Below the pieces are notes generated by a model that was not told where the DNA came from, ran no database searches, and saw only the letters and a list, made by a program, of their open reading frames with translations. DNA of 64,000 nucleotides from Daedaleopsis sinensis (Eukaryota > Basidiomycota > Agaricomycetes > Polyporales > Polyporaceae), in assembly GCA_033807695.1 (NCBI GenBank), contig CM066309.1, positions 2,604,001 to 2,668,000 of the forward strand, in the 5' to 3' direction. Shown in pieces: positions 1-11,851 of the stretch (positions within the stretch are counted from its first letter, which is position 1; every line of letters begins with the position of its first letter). The position numbers and the translations under genes were made by a program.

Positions 1-1853
1 CGCGAAGTCGCCGCGGCGTATGAGGAGGTGCTCGACGAGCACGACGGCCCCAAAGGCGCCCGACCAGTAGCCGATGAGCCCAAGGAAGTTCGTGAGCGTG
101 TCGTAAAACTTGTGCGCGCCGACGATTGAGATGGGGATCAAGCTATGTAGCAGGCAACCGGTGGTGAGTACATGGCGCACAAAAATACCGCTTCTGCGCG
201 CATGGCGAGACTTACATCGCGGTGGCGAGGAGCGAGAACATGTATCGGGGCACGGCCGCAAACGGCGGGGCGAGCACCTGGAAGCTCAGGCAGAACGAGT
301 AGAACGTGCCCGCGATGTTGGCCGTCACGCTCAGCGCCATGAGCACCGTGAGGAATTTGCCGAAGTTGCCTGTGGGTTGAAGCATCGCCTCGATGAGCCC
401 GCCGACGTTCCCGTTCGCATATCCCGCTTCCCAGGCAGGCACGAACGGTGTCGAGAGGACGACCGCGGCGCCGAGGCACTGGAGGAGGATCTGTGACCGT
501 GATGAGCATGTGAGGGTGAGCATGCAATAGATCATCAGCTCACGGTAGGAATGTTGAACCCGAGGTATGAGTACAGGAAAATTTTCCAGCTGTATGACTG
601 TTAGCTCAGACGATTTGTAGCACCACCGATTGGAAATGCGCACCTCGGGACCGATGGTGTGTAGTAAATAGTGAAATCGGAGCCCAACGGGGTGTATGAA
701 ATAACGAACCCACCAACTGTCGCAGCGAATGCTAATATCGATTTGGCAGTAGCTGGTTCAGCGACAGGAGGGTTGGTAAGGTGCTTGCCTCCGACACCAA
801 GCGCAACGAGGTAGACAACAAGGACTGGTATCCAACACAGGCTTTCATACCTATCATTCAAGCGTCAACCTTGCTTCTTGTATGTATAGAGGCTGTCTCA
901 TTCTTCACTTACCAGTTGAGAACACGATAACCACAGAACGAAACCTAGCGGTGACATGGGTTCCTATTGACGTCATAGGCGAAGGAGGGCAAGACTCACC
1001 AATAAAGATATGATGGAGATTACCACGATACCGACGCTGTTCGTGTTATACAGGTTGAGGTTATGCGTCCAGAAGGAGGCGACGACACATACCTCCAGCT
1101 CAAGCGGCCGTCGGATATACTGGACAACGTCTGCCCACCCAGGATTGCGTTGAGGATGGAGAAACCGACCATCCCACATAAGTTGAAGATCGCGGGTATA
1201 GCAATGGCGTAGTAGCTGCACGATGCCAAAATGAGATAAATTCATTGATAGCAACGGTGTCGGCGTACCCGAAGCTGTAACGAGCTTGACACATTTGACG
1301 CAGCCCAAGTTTTGGTCCCCATGTCGAGCTGAGGAAACTTAAGTCCAAATCCAAGTGATGTCGAGGTATAGATCGACTCACAAGTACGCAGGGAGTGCGC
1401 TGCATAGCAGGTTGAAGAAAAGTATCACCAGGCAGGAGTCGCGCAACCCCAAGCCGAATACTACAGGACCCAGGGTGCCCGCAGAGAATCTGGCATCCAG
1501 GGATGTTCATATTGCTCATATATATAGCGAGTATGCCTCGAAACTCACGATAGGATGTTGAAATTCATCGAGAACCATATGAAGAAGATTTTGCTGTACT
1601 GGGTGTCCACCCTCTCCCTCTCCGGGACGGGTACTATGCCTTCATGCAGAGGTGAGGCAATGGCAAGGAGAATTTGAAGACGAGCCGCACCTCTCGTTTC
1701 CAATCCCCATTGTAACAATCTCCTCGTCCACCGATGAGAGTGATGCCAGTCCTTTTGAGCATGTGCGAGCTCGACCGAGTTGCTGTCTTCCGTGAGGCCA
1801 GTATGCTTCTCGATGTCGGCTGCTCTATCGACTCCCTTGACGTCGCCCACCAT
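1..1853 (-). CDS. NCS1-family purine/cytosine permease, 3' end cut by window edge
   Basis: Multi-pass plasma-membrane transporter of the nucleobase:cation symporter-1 family (fungal Fcy2-like), expected to import purines and cytosine with protons. The start is the ATG read from 1853 leftward (MVGDVKGVD). An N-terminal hydrophilic tail is followed by a segment typical of the family just before helix 1 (ERERVDTQYSKIFFIWFSMN), then STWGPKLGLRQM and IFNLCGMVGFSILNAILGG. A later stretch, YTPLGSDFTIYYTPSVP, is a strong family signature, and helices such as LPVLVVYLVALGVGG and LTVLMALSVTANIAGTFYS follow. The reading passes through several introns of about 50 nt, so the gene appears as broken ORFs. 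The C-terminal helices lie left of base 1. Substrate is inferred from the family only. It is divergent from the MOB4 gene at 2511. Confidence 0.88.
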
Positions 1854-2510
1854 GGTCGTAGGGATGTAGGGGCGAGGATGACTCTCGAAAGAGAATAACG
1901 CGAAGAGATCACGGGAGGAGGAAGATAACGGAGGGAACCACACAGAGCCCGAGCTTATACGGGCGTCGAGTCATTATTCATAGCACAAATGCTGGCTACT
2001 TGATTGGGCCTATGAAGCAGTCGTGCGATGACAGGAACCCGTGAGGCAGACCAAGCCAAGGTAGGCCAAGGTAGGCCAAGGTGTGCAAGAAAAAGAAATC
2101 GAGGGAGAGGGGTTCGGCTGGTTCAGGAGAGCTTAAGGTTATGAGAAGATCTACATATCTGTTGGGCACGTTCTTCCCGAAGATCGCGATCTGACTGGCT
2201 CTTACCCTGCTCTTTCCAGAATATGAGCAACATGCTAAACGAACACTGTTTGTCTGTCTTAGTCGCCGTCTAGGACTTGGAGGAGGCTGAGGATAAAACT
2301 TTGTCCCAAGATTCCCGCCGGGGCTCCGGAGGAGGCCCACGGAGGCCCACGGACGCTCACGCGCACGGACCTGCACGGACCGGTGGTCGCATCTCCGCAA
2401 AAGGCAGCTTACTCCCACGGAGTCCAACGCGTTTAGCCAGCGTCTACCACACTACAGCAACGTCGACGGCCAAGTCGCGCTCATCGTTGGCGAGCCCGCT
2501 GTCTCCAACA
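1854..2510. promoter_or_regulatory. Divergent intergenic region, permease / MOB4
   Basis: This 657-bp stretch separates two genes transcribed outward and must hold both promoters. I saw no clear TATA box. It holds a short tandem repeat at 2050-2083 (an 11-mer around GTAGGCCAAG, about 2.5 copies) and an 11-bp direct repeat (GGAGGCCCACG, two copies) near 2332. No coding sequence is supported. Confidence 0.4.
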
Positions 2511-4501
2511 ATGGTTGTCATCATCCAGCGCCCTCTGAAAGGTTCCCGCATATCGTCTTTCTACCCGGTCAAGACTCTGCCCCCGATTTCTGCTCTCGAC
2601 AGCGCGTTCCAGCTGCAAGAATACATCTCTCTGCTCATTCGCCTGGACGTCCACGATGTCGAACGCATAGTCTCCGTGCCAGGCAAGGGCGAGGGTCAAG
2701 AAAACGGAGACCCCAAGTTGGAGGACAAGGATGGCGAGAAGGATAATATGGGCAACGTGACCGTCGACGAGGCTTGCTGGGTGTATGAGCAGCTCCGGTA
2801 AGGACTCGCTCTTCCTACATCGTTCTCTGCGCTCAAGCACGGTCGCGTAGCCGTCTCGCGCAGGACCTCTCTCACCCCCTCATTACCATGCTCCAGCAAG
2901 AGTGCACACGGAGCACCTGTCCAGAGATGAAGGCTGGCGAGTGGTTGTACTTGTGCGTCGCCCACGGCAACGATGGGGCCATGGAGGTACGCGTGATTGC
3001 TTTGAGTATAACACGGTCTGATGTACTGACCGCCCTACCATATAGCAATGTTGTGCTATAGATTACATCCTGCACACGCTAGACAGCGCGACAGCGCTCC
3101 TCAACTCCCCTCGCGCCTTTCCTTCTCGGTATGTCACACACCAGTCACTGCCTTCAAACTATACTAACCACCCGACACTACCCTAGCCTCTCCGTCCCGT
3201 CCACCTCCCATCGTCATTTCTCCTCCCTGGCCCGGCGCCTCGGCCGCATCTTTGCCCACGCCTACTTCCACCACCGCGAGGCCTTTGAGCAAGCCGAGGC
3301 CGAGTCCTCTCTCTACGCCCGCTTCCTCGCCCTCACCTCCAAGTTCGACCTCGTCCCCGCCGAGTTCCTCGTGATCCCCCCGCGCCTCACCGCAATGTCC
3401 GACGACGAACGCGGGGGGCGCAGCGAGCACGTCGAGCCCCCGCGCCTCCTCGCCGCCTCCCTCGACCCGCGCCGGGACCTCGCGCGCGACAACGGCACCG
3501 GCCGGTGGTCGCTCGTCGACAGCGATCGCGGGACGAGCCCCCCTGGGGCGCCCAGCCAGCGCGGCGAGAGCCCGCGCAAGTTCGGGCGGAACCGGACGGA
3601 CACGATGGTGTACAGCGAGGCGTTCAGCGTCGCGGAGGAGCTCGCCAAGGGCGACCTCTCCGAAGTCGACATCGACCGCGAGATCGCGGCGGAGCGCGCG
3701 GCCGCCGCCGTGGGCGCGGACCTCCCAACCGATTCGCCCGCTGCCCCGGTAGAGAACCGTCCCCGTGACCCGGACGAGGTTGATCCAGTGCCCCGGGCGC
3801 CGGAGCCGGCCGCGGGCACCGAAGAGCGGGAGCCGGAGCGGGAGGAGGATGAGGTGCCAGAATATCCGGAATTTGAGGATGAGGAGGAGGAGGAAGATTC
3901 GCCGGACGAGGAGGCCCCACCCGAGGCGGAGATCTCACAGCAGGACCCCATTATCATCATCGTCCCAAGCAGGCCGGAGCCCACGCAAGCTGAAGGAGAG
4001 ACTGCAGCCGCACCAGCGGTAGAGGCAGCAGCTGAGCGCGAGGTGGGCGCGGACACGGAGGATGCGTCTGACGAGCGGCCCGATCACCCTGAAGAGCCTA
4101 CCGAGCGGCCTGACTCCCCCGAAGAGCCTGCCGTCGAGGAGAACACTGAACCAGAGGCTCCTGCGGATGTGCCCGCGGCCACCACAGAGGTCGTCCCCGA
4201 CGCGACTGCCGCAGAAGAGCCCGTCGAAGCTGCCTCGGATACCCTCGAGTCGACTGTTGCCGCTCCGGCAGCGGCGTCCGAGACCACGCTCGCTGCCCCG
4301 ACGGCGGAGGGACCGGCTGAGACTGAAGTGCAGGTGCAGGTGGTGGCGGAGGAGGAGGTCGAGGCAGAGGCAGAGGCAGAGGCGGAGGTAGATGCGGAGA
4401 AGCATGCCGACGAACCAAAACCAGAGGATGCGGATGTGAAGGAGGAGGAGACAGCGGCGGCACCGTCAGCCGAGCCTGCAGCTGAGGCCGCAGCTTCATG
4501 A
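2511..4501 (+). CDS. MOB4/phocein-type Mob family protein with long acidic C-terminal extension
   Basis: Predicted Mob-family adaptor of the MOB4/phocein branch, in other fungi and animals a subunit of the STRIPAK (striatin-PP2A) complex. Four exons join in frame: 2511-2797, 2851-2986, 3046-3128 and 3187-4501 (606 residues). The Mob core covers about residues 1-240: QEYISLLIRL, WVYEQLRRLAQDL, the metal-site region CTRSTCPEMKAGEWLYLCVA, CAIDYILHTLDSATALLNS, FPSRLS, and the hallmark RIFAHAYFHHREAFEQAE. Zinc ligands are the two Cys of the CxxxxC stretch and the His pair of HAYFHH. From about residue 240 on, some 365 residues are low complexity and very rich in Glu, Pro, Ala and Asp, with no fold visible. 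Human MOB4 is about 225 residues, so the tail more than doubles the length. Start chosen as the first ATG giving the Mob core; a longer in-frame 5' extension has no ATG. Confidence 0.88.
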
Positions 4502-5080
4502 TTATGAGCTCACGACTGCACGACCGCTGGGGGAACCGAGGGTGGGCTTTGCCACTTGACACTTGTACTTACACGTGTAGCTTTGCGCTGGCCGCTAGCT
4601 GGGGGCTGGCGAGCTCTGCGGCCCGTTGTATGTACGTACATATGTTATACCCTGCTCCGTGCCGCATCGAGCGTGCCGATACAACGTGTTGGAGACAATG
4701 GGGGCTATCGTACATTAACGAATCCGACAGGTATGCTTCGTGGAAGCAACCTCGCGTGGCTCCAGTGTTGATAATAGTATTACAGAGTATGTGCGGCAAG
4801 GTCGGAAGACAGAGATACTATTCGTACGATGGTGACTACACAAATTGAGCAGTAGACGAGCATTGGGAGCATAGGAACTGCAGAGCTACATGACAGTAGC
4901 TACGTAGATAGATAAATAGAACACAGCAACTTGAAGCAGAACCCACACATCCTAAGCGATACAAACGTTAGATACATACACGATCCTCAGATGCAGGACG
5001 ACTAGCAGGGACACCTTGAACAGATCCTCCAGATTCAGCATGCAGCGTCAACCATTCAACAAACCCCGGCTTTCTTGTCC
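4502..5080. other. Convergent 3' intergenic region
   Basis: About 580 bp between the ends of MOB4 (+) and the RNA polymerase gene (-). It should hold both 3' UTRs. I see no coding sequence and only AT-rich short palindromes such as GTATGTACGTACATATG near 4628. Confidence 0.5.
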
Positions 5081-8000
5081 TCACGCCGCCTCCTCCCTGT
5101 GCTTGCGCAGGTACGCATTGTCGATCTTCATGAAGTGGTAGAACTCATACGCGACCGTCTTCGGGTAGCCCATCGCGTCCGCCTTCATCTCGCACAGCGC
5201 GCGCATCGCGACGTTCCACGGAAAGCGCGTCCACGCCTTCTTCGAGCTCGTGCGGTCGTAGATGTACGCGTACGACGCCTTGACGCGGCACGCCTCCCGC
5301 GCGTCGAAGCATAGCAGGTCCGCGGGCTTCGAATGGAACTTCTTCGAGAGCGCGCGGAGGATGTCCTGCCGCGTCTCGATGCGCAGGTCCGTGAACGCCA
5401 CCTTGCCCTTCTGCGCGTGCTTCGGGCCCGCGGCGGCGGCGGAGTTGAGCTGCGTGCGCTCCTCTTTGTACATGTGCTCGACGTGCTCCTTGATCGCGTC
5501 GAGCTCGTACTGCATGTGGTCCGCCCCGAGCTTGGCGAGCTTCGCCGCACGCTCGCAGGCGTCTCTCCACGGCTTGGAGAGGTCCGCGTCCTCGGTCGGT
5601 ATGTCGAGTTTGAGCTTCTTGTCGATTTGGACGCACGTCTCTGAGCACTTTTCCTTGATGATCTTGAAGCGGAGGTGGTCCATGACGAACGGGGGGAGCG
5701 ACGCGTGGCGGATCAAATGTTTCTTGTTCGTCGTGTCGACTTGCTCCTCGGCCTCGAGGGTCTCCTTCCAGCGCGGGGAGCGACTCTGCCAGATCCGATT
5801 TGCACAGTGTTCGCGGTATTTCTCTGGCCTCACTGTGACCCCAGTCTTCGACCCGTCAAGGATAGCGCAGAACCTATGTTTGATGAGACAAAGCACATGG
5901 TCGATGTCAATGTAGATACTCACATGTATGCGAGGAAGATCGTTTCCGGGTGGCGGTAACCGTTATGGTAGGTGCTGTTCTCCCACCAAGTAGAGTATTG
6001 CCCTACGAGTGACCGGTCTTGGAGTGCGCCGAGTAGGTATTTCTGCAGAGAATATATCTTGAATCCATCCGTAGTATCCTGCGAAACTCGATTGTTGAAC
6101 TCTTTGACAGTCTCCGCGTTCTTAAGGAGGCAACTCTGCACGTCGGGAGGCTCCTTGGCATATTTCTCCGGATCCGGAACCTTGAAATGCTTGACAATGG
6201 TTGGATCCCAAAACACCTCCATGGTATCGCCATCGTAATCGCCTGTTCACCAATTGACCGTCAGTGACCGTAAATAACGTACTGCATATTGGTCGGTACT
6301 AACCGCCTCCAGTTAAGCTAGCCAGGTGGCGATCCAGAGATTTGCCTTGGTATTCATGACTAGCGGTAGAGACAACGATGACATCGACGTAGTGGCTCAA
6401 TTTGAGATGTTCCACAGCTCGGACCTTGATTTTATGAAGTCAGCGCCCGTGGTCGATGCCCGAAAGTGTTCAAAAGCGTGCATCGCATACCTTCTGTACA
6501 TCACTCGGGACTTTGCATGGATGACGAGTGACCTGAATGATCATCAGTCCCTGGACTCTGACACGACGAACATACGACTCACTAGAACGTCCCCTCTTAT
6601 GATGTCGGTGAGCCTGCCTTGCTGATCCGGTAAGTTGCGTTGTGAGCTCTTGACATGTATCTCCCCCGGGAGCAACACCCCGTACGGATCTAACAGACCA
6701 GAACATTAGTCGCGTTCATCGTACTGAAACAGCAGAGGGGTCATCCACCTGGAACGATGAAAGCAGAGCAAGACATTGGGACTGCGAACCGATACCGCGT
6801 GTCGAAGGTTCGCACAGCCTTCCGCGCGACCTCTCTCAACTTCGCCCTCAGGACATTGCACGACTCCGGGCGGAACCCAGAGTCCAACAGCGTCATGCAG
6901 GTCTCCTCAAGGCTCGAAGGGCACCCGCTCACGAGGTCCTCCCACCAGGCACTGCTCTGCTCACGGAGGGTCTTGTCGAGTTGAGTGAGCCCGTCTTCAT
7001 CGTCCCACTCGTCGTCCTCCTGGTCCTCGACGACATAGCCTGATACGCGCGCGCGGCCGGCATCCTCGCGGGAGAGACGCGCGGACATGATCCCGCCCTC
7101 CTTCGCCAGCGCGTCCCACAGCAGCTTCATTTCCGAGCTGCGTTTGGAGGGGTCGTCGGACTCGCCCCACGAAAGCAACGCGGAGACGCGTTTGTCGATG
7201 TCGACCCGCATCAGCTCCGCGAAGCTCCCGAACGGGACCCCGTTCTCTGCGAGGTTGGTGATCGTCTCGGTGGACAGCTTCGCCGGACACCTCATGCGGG
7301 ACGTGCGCAAGATGTCCAAGATGCACAGGGCGGGATCGGCATCCGCCGGTAGGATGCAATCCTTCAGGTCATCGGGGGTGTACTTGATCTTCACCTGAGA
7401 CGGACGAAGCCAGACCGTAGGCTCCACCTCGTCCTCTGGCGAGAGGTCGTGTCGGACGAGAAGAAGACCTTTGGCGCCTCCGATTCGGCACTGCACTGCC
7501 GTTGGCTGTATAAACCAAGGGAACCGTTCGTACAGACATTGCATGGCGGCACGGTTAGCGAAGCCACAACCGTCGGTCATTTGCATTTCACTAGGCGGTT
7601 TCGGCTTCTTGGTTGCATGGGGATCAGGACTGAAGGCCGGACAAACTACAAGTGGGTCAGCTTCGGGAGGAGGTATGTAAGTACATGGGCTCAACTGATG
7701 TCGTCCTCGAATCTGATGTTCTCTGTCTTGATCCGAATACCTGGAACCGAATTTGACAATCCCAGAGCAAAGCGCGCGGCCCATTTCGACATTGTCTAGT
7801 TGATCATCATCAGTGCGATCTATGTGGGTGAATTCGGCACACGAGATATACCTGATCGTCGTTGAGCTCGAGGTCGTTGTGCCATCGTAGGAAACGCAAC
7901 AACGACCACTCCTTGCTCTGCTCCGATGGTTCTGGTTGCACAATGTGGGGGTCTTGTCCATGGCCTTGTACACACTCGTTCGTCCGGACGTAGAAGACGT

Positions 8001-9310
8001 TCTGCTCCTTGGCGAAGAATGCGCGAAATACCGCTCCGTTGATGACCAATGGTCGGCGGAAAAATTCGCTCAGCTGGTCTCCCTTCCGCCTCAGCGCATC
8101 CTTCTGTATGCGGGCCCGTATAAAGCGCTGAGAGCCCCGACGACGCATGAAACGATTGGAACTGCCTAAGGCCGGGCGATCCAGTACGAAGCCGAAATGG
8201 CCGCCCTCCTTCGAGATAACGACCTTCATAGTGAAATGGACCTTGCCGCCGTACCACCCAGGGTCGTCCTTGAAAAATGCGTCGTCGTCATTACATCCAA
8301 GCGCGCCGAGCTCGTGTGTGCGGAAGACTTCGTCTTCGCGATCGAGTTCCTCCCAGGGGGCCTATCAATGAATGTCAGGGTGGATGCAATTGAGCGCTGG
8401 AAGGCGTACTCTAGCAGACTTCTCTCTGGAATATGCTGCCGCGAACTCGTCTTCGGAGCAATCCTCGTCGTCTTCAGGCTCGACCGTCATAGCCCGTTTC
8501 TTTTTCTTCTTCGGATTCAAGGCTTCAACGATCTTGCCGAGATGCGGAGCAGCTGTTGCATTCTTCCCGAGGTTGCACAAAGATTTCAGATCGTCTATCT
8601 TGAACTTGTCGATGCCAAACCCTCGGATATTGTTGACATATCTTGAAATCTCCCAGCGCACCCCCCAGGGCAGACGCTCGAGCCACGCCTTGTGATTTCG
8701 TGAGTGTGCCTGTAGGAATGTCAGGATATGGAAACTGAACGAAACATATATCCCTAACTATGATGATAGGTTTCGGAGGCTTGAAGCCCTCTACAGGCGC
8801 AGATTCTGCCTGAGGAACGAGAGTGGCCACGGGAGGTTCTTCCTCATCTTGTAGTGCAAGAGTTTCAGAGCTTGAGGACGATGTGGAGTTCGAGACGGAG
8901 GCGGTAGAAAACGAGCTGAGGGTGACACAAGCCTGAGGACGGGCTGATTTGTCTGCGTTGGACCCGCTTGCGCTCTTAGTCTTCAAGGGTGGAGTAGCGG
9001 CGACGGCCGTCGACCCCGTATCGGTACGCTTCAGGCCGGCTTCATCGACGGCGGTTTTGGTAGAACGATCTGACTCTTGGGTGCTGTTCGGACACTTGCT
9101 CGGCCGCTCGTCCTTACTGCCATCCTCGGGATCCCGTTTACGTTTCTTTCCTCCATTCGGTTCATCCGTTTCATCGATGAGCGCTTCAATGTCATTTGCT
9201 ATCATCGTGATATCTTGATCGTCGTAGACTGAGTCGTCGACTGGGTCAAGTAAGTAAGTGGACATATACAACGAATTGTATCTCTCACCCCATGGCACTT
9301 CAGCAATCAT
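5081..9310 (-). CDS. RNA-dependent RNA polymerase, QDE-1 type (RNA silencing)
   Basis: Cellular RNA-dependent RNA polymerase that makes double-stranded RNA for Dicer in RNA silencing (quelling). The catalytic motif DYDGD is encoded at 6226-6240, preceded by a GGG, as in the double-psi beta-barrel of this family. Other family blocks, in protein order: FMRRRGSQRFIRARI, LVINGAVFRAFFAKEQNVFYV, DGCGFANRAAMQCL, PTVWLRPSQVKIKY, the VTRHPCKVPSDVQKVRAVEH block, DRHLASLTGG, and MFCAILDGSKTG. Exons near the 3' end are clear: 5081-5873, 5924-6242 and one ending at 6304, with introns of 50 and 61 nt. The N-terminal third (about 8700-9310) is Ser/Lys/Glu-rich and poorly conserved, with a basic KKRKRDP stretch that may be a nuclear signal. 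The ATG at 9310 is only the first visible one: the frame is open upstream to a possible acceptor at about 9356, so more 5' exons are possible. Confidence 0.9.
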
Positions 9311-10413
9311 CGTTGTGATATCATCCTCTCCGTAAATGTCCGTGTACTGGGTGGACTACATATGAACAGTTAGTTACGTCTCGAATCAGGATGAATGTGC
9401 ATTCGACAGTACTCGTCATCCCACCATGGCTTCCTGGCCAGACGATTGAATACATGAAATGATCCATCTAGCACTGCGCCACAGAAGCATGCGCGCAAGT
9501 ATGGAAAGCTCCCGAGAGCAGAAAACGACATGATGGTATACGCAAATAACCCAAGGAGATCGTAGTTAGAGACAAGGTATCCCAATCGAAGCGCCGGCTA
9601 CCAGGGCATAAAGAACCAGTACATCATTGGTTGTATGTAGAGCAAGTGAAGTGCTCAGGTGCATTAGTGCGCAGATAAAGATAGCCATGGTATTTGCGCG
9701 ACCGCAAAGTAGTACAACCAACAAGCGTGCTCGACGCGCGGACAGTAAACTCGGTATGTGATAGCCATGGAGTGTACACGACGGGTACAGGTGCGCGCCG
9801 TGTACCAAGGACGGCCCAATGCGCAAGAGAGGTGCGTACGAAAGGATACGGATGTCAGTCGCAAAGGCTAAGCGGATGCGACCCAAACCCGTACCACACT
9901 TGAAGCCCCCTCGCCTCGTGGGATCGGTAGCTCTCATCCACCTGGTAGCGCGCCATTCGAGCCAGGCTGAATGTAAAGTTCTCTGTCATAAGTTACCAGT
10001 CTCTCACAGCGCTTCGCGCGTGTAGCTACAAGGTGCGCAGCGCGAAGCAAATCATTGCACCGTCTAATCACCGCATAGCGGTGATGTCCATGGCACAATG
10101 TGTGCCGTAAGCCGCAACTTGGTCGCGCGCTCTCTAAGCAAGCGTTGTGATATCATCGGTCCTCCTGGACTACATAGCTTGCAGCTTGCCAAATTGACCA
10201 TCAACTGGGTGCACCGTCTGATAGACAAATTTATGGGACAGCATATGACGACACCATGGCATACACCCCGGCCAGACAATATTGAGCCAGCCTGAGTTAT
10301 TCTCAGATCCTGCGGTACTGCAGCACCCGCCATGCAGCCGCGCGGGCCCCAAATTCAAGCCCAATGTGCTTCGCGACAAAAAGGAGCCAGAGGAGATGAG
10401 AAATAACACTCAC
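9311..10413. other. Unresolved stretch upstream of the RNA polymerase gene
   Basis: About 1.1 kb. On the minus strand two overlapping open frames (9566-9937 and 9370-9585) encode hydrophobic runs such as AIFICALMHLSTSLALH and LLGLFAYTIMSFSALGSF, then a DGSFHVFNRLARKPWWDDE tail. I could not splice these convincingly to each other, to the orphan exon at 10414, or to the polymerase. They may be exons of a small membrane protein, a degenerate gene, or 5' exons of the polymerase. Confidence 0.3.
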
Positions 10414-10497
10414 CTGTGAGCATAACGAAAGCGCGGAAGCGCTTCGCGATGGTACCAAGCCTTCGAGCTCGGTATAATCGACGATGTCGTTGGGCAT
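10414..10497 (-). CDS. Orphan first coding exon of an unidentified gene
   Basis: An ATG at 10497 opens an 84-nt, phase-0 exon (28 codons, beginning MPNDIVDYTELEG) that ends in a strong donor, CAG|GTGAGT. It lies 105 bp downstream of a TATATA element at 10602-10608, followed by a pyrimidine-rich leader typical of strong fungal promoters. That arrangement suggests a real transcription unit. A candidate acceptor (AACTCAG) lies near 10291, but the downstream exon reads as no known family. I do not recognise the product. A link to the RNA polymerase gene downstream on the same strand cannot be excluded. Confidence 0.35.
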
Positions 10498-10601
10498 GCG
10501 TTGACAGCGCGCGCGTCTTGAGCGCGTCTACGCGTTGCTGGTCGAGCGGGGGAGAAAGTTGAAGAGATATGCAGGATAGATGAAGCCGAGTGAGAGAAGG
10601 G

Positions 10602-10608
10602 TATATAA
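10602..10608 (-). promoter_or_regulatory. TATA box of the orphan minus-strand gene
   Basis: TATATAA-like element (symmetric TATATA core) 105 bp upstream of the ATG at 10497, with a C/T-rich leader after it. The 340-bp interval between the ATGs at 10497 (-) and 10838 (+) is a divergent promoter region shared with the RRG7-like gene. Confidence 0.5.
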
Positions 10609-10837
10609 GGCGCGCTGGTGGTGGTAGTAGAGCAGGATAGGTGGTGTGGCTGAAGGCCCACGGCGAGAGCCGCAAGCAGGGGTCCTCAATCGGCGCGCTT
10701 GGGCAGGCTAGCGCCGGCCAGAGGATCGACATCATGTGACCGAAACGAGACTCTTTATGGGCGTCTAGCTTAAGTCGCGTTTGCTTCCGAACGTCTAAAG
10801 CCTCCGTGACTGATACCACCTGCACGCTGCTCTTCCC

Positions 10838-11527
10838 ATGCCACCCACAATCTCAGCCGTTCTCAAGGGTGTCACCTTCGAAAACCGCACACTCCGTGTC
10901 CTCCGAAGTCAGCTTTCTATGTCTCTACGTCGTGTCGGTGGCAAAGGAGACGGCGGAATTGATCTTCAAGGTTGGTGGTGGATTCCCACCGAGTCCATGA
11001 AACAGCCAGGAGCGACTTCCGAAGGCCGCTCTGCGGTCCGCGTGTTCGCACAGTGCAAGGCGGAGGAAAAGAAGATCGGACCAAGGTTCATTCGCGAGTT
11101 TGAAGGCACCGTTCTGCGCAGTTCCGTCCACCTGGCAGCAAGTGAAGGCCGTGCATCACCCAAATCAGCTTCCCAGGATGCCATCGTAGGACTCTTCGCG
11201 TCCATTTCACCATTCACCAAAGCTTCCCTGCTCCAGGCGTATTCTTCGCCTGTTCCACTTGCCCTCTTGCATCTACCAACACCTGCCCAGCACGAGGAGA
11301 CGGATATAGACCGGAAACCGACTTCGGACCGGGAGCTGCACGAGGATCTGTTGGGCACCCTTCTATTCAACCCTGCGCTCGGCGGAGCCAATGGCCTTTT
11401 GAAGGGGACGATAGAGCCTCGTTGGGAGCGAAACAACGAAGGTCATGGGCAGCCGGGGCTATGGGCCAATGGCCGCCGACTGGAGAGTTGGGTACCAGAT
11501 GATGTCGAGTCCCTGGGCCTCAGTTAA
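10838..11527 (+). CDS. RRG7: RRG7-like mitochondrial protein (DUF2034, nuclease-like fold)
   Basis: Single-exon gene of 229 residues resembling yeast Required for Respiratory Growth 7. The key block is VLRSQLSMSLRRVGGKGDGGIDLQGWW at about residues 22-48; its GGxxDGGIDLxGxW core is the restriction-endonuclease-like signature of this family. A second conserved stretch is VRVFAQCKAEEKKIGPRFIREFEG, whose QCKAE matches the Q-x-K catalytic strand of such nucleases. So Asp, Gln and Lys of a possible PD-(D/E)XK site are present. RRG7 is needed for respiration and is mitochondrial in yeast; the biochemical activity is not established. No targeting peptide is obvious. The ATG at 10838 is the first in frame. 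Confidence 0.75.
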   Translation: MPPTISAVLKGVTFENRTLRVLRSQLSMSLRRVGGKGDGGIDLQGWWWIPTESMKQPGATSEGRSAVRVFAQCKAEEKKIGPRFIREFEGTVLRSSVHLAASEGRASPKSASQDAIVGLFASISPFTKASLLQAYSSPVPLALLHLPTPAQHEETDIDRKPTSDRELHEDLLGTLLFNPALGGANGLLKGTIEPRWERNNEGHGQPGLWANGRRLESWVPDDVESLGLS

Positions 11528-11851
11528 TGGTGCGTGTCAGGCATTCAGTTTCGCGCATACGTGCATCGCGCTCACTATACCCAGCCAGGTATCCAACGGA
11601 ATAATGGTATAGCATCAATTATGTATCCGAGGGCAGACCATACGTGGCCGGCCAAACGAACGCAGCGTACATCGGATGTCGAGAGACAATCGTCGACGGT
11701 CATGGTATATAAACTACGTCTTAGATTTGATGCACCAACTAATGGGATATGATATGCAAACATTATAGGAAGTTTAACAACACACTATGCTACACGACTA
11801 TCCTCGAGGTCATCCTCATATGATACAGTCGAATTGATACTCGTGGGGTGA
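11528..11851. other. Convergent 3' intergenic region
   Basis: 324 bp between the ends of the RRG7-like (+) and DUF6533 (-) genes. AT-rich, with no coding signal seen. Confidence 0.5.

Noticed and set aside
3313..4056. Long minus-strand frame (247 codons) over the MOB4 tail
   Set aside because: Low-complexity Ser-rich shadow of the acidic repeat; no gene signals.
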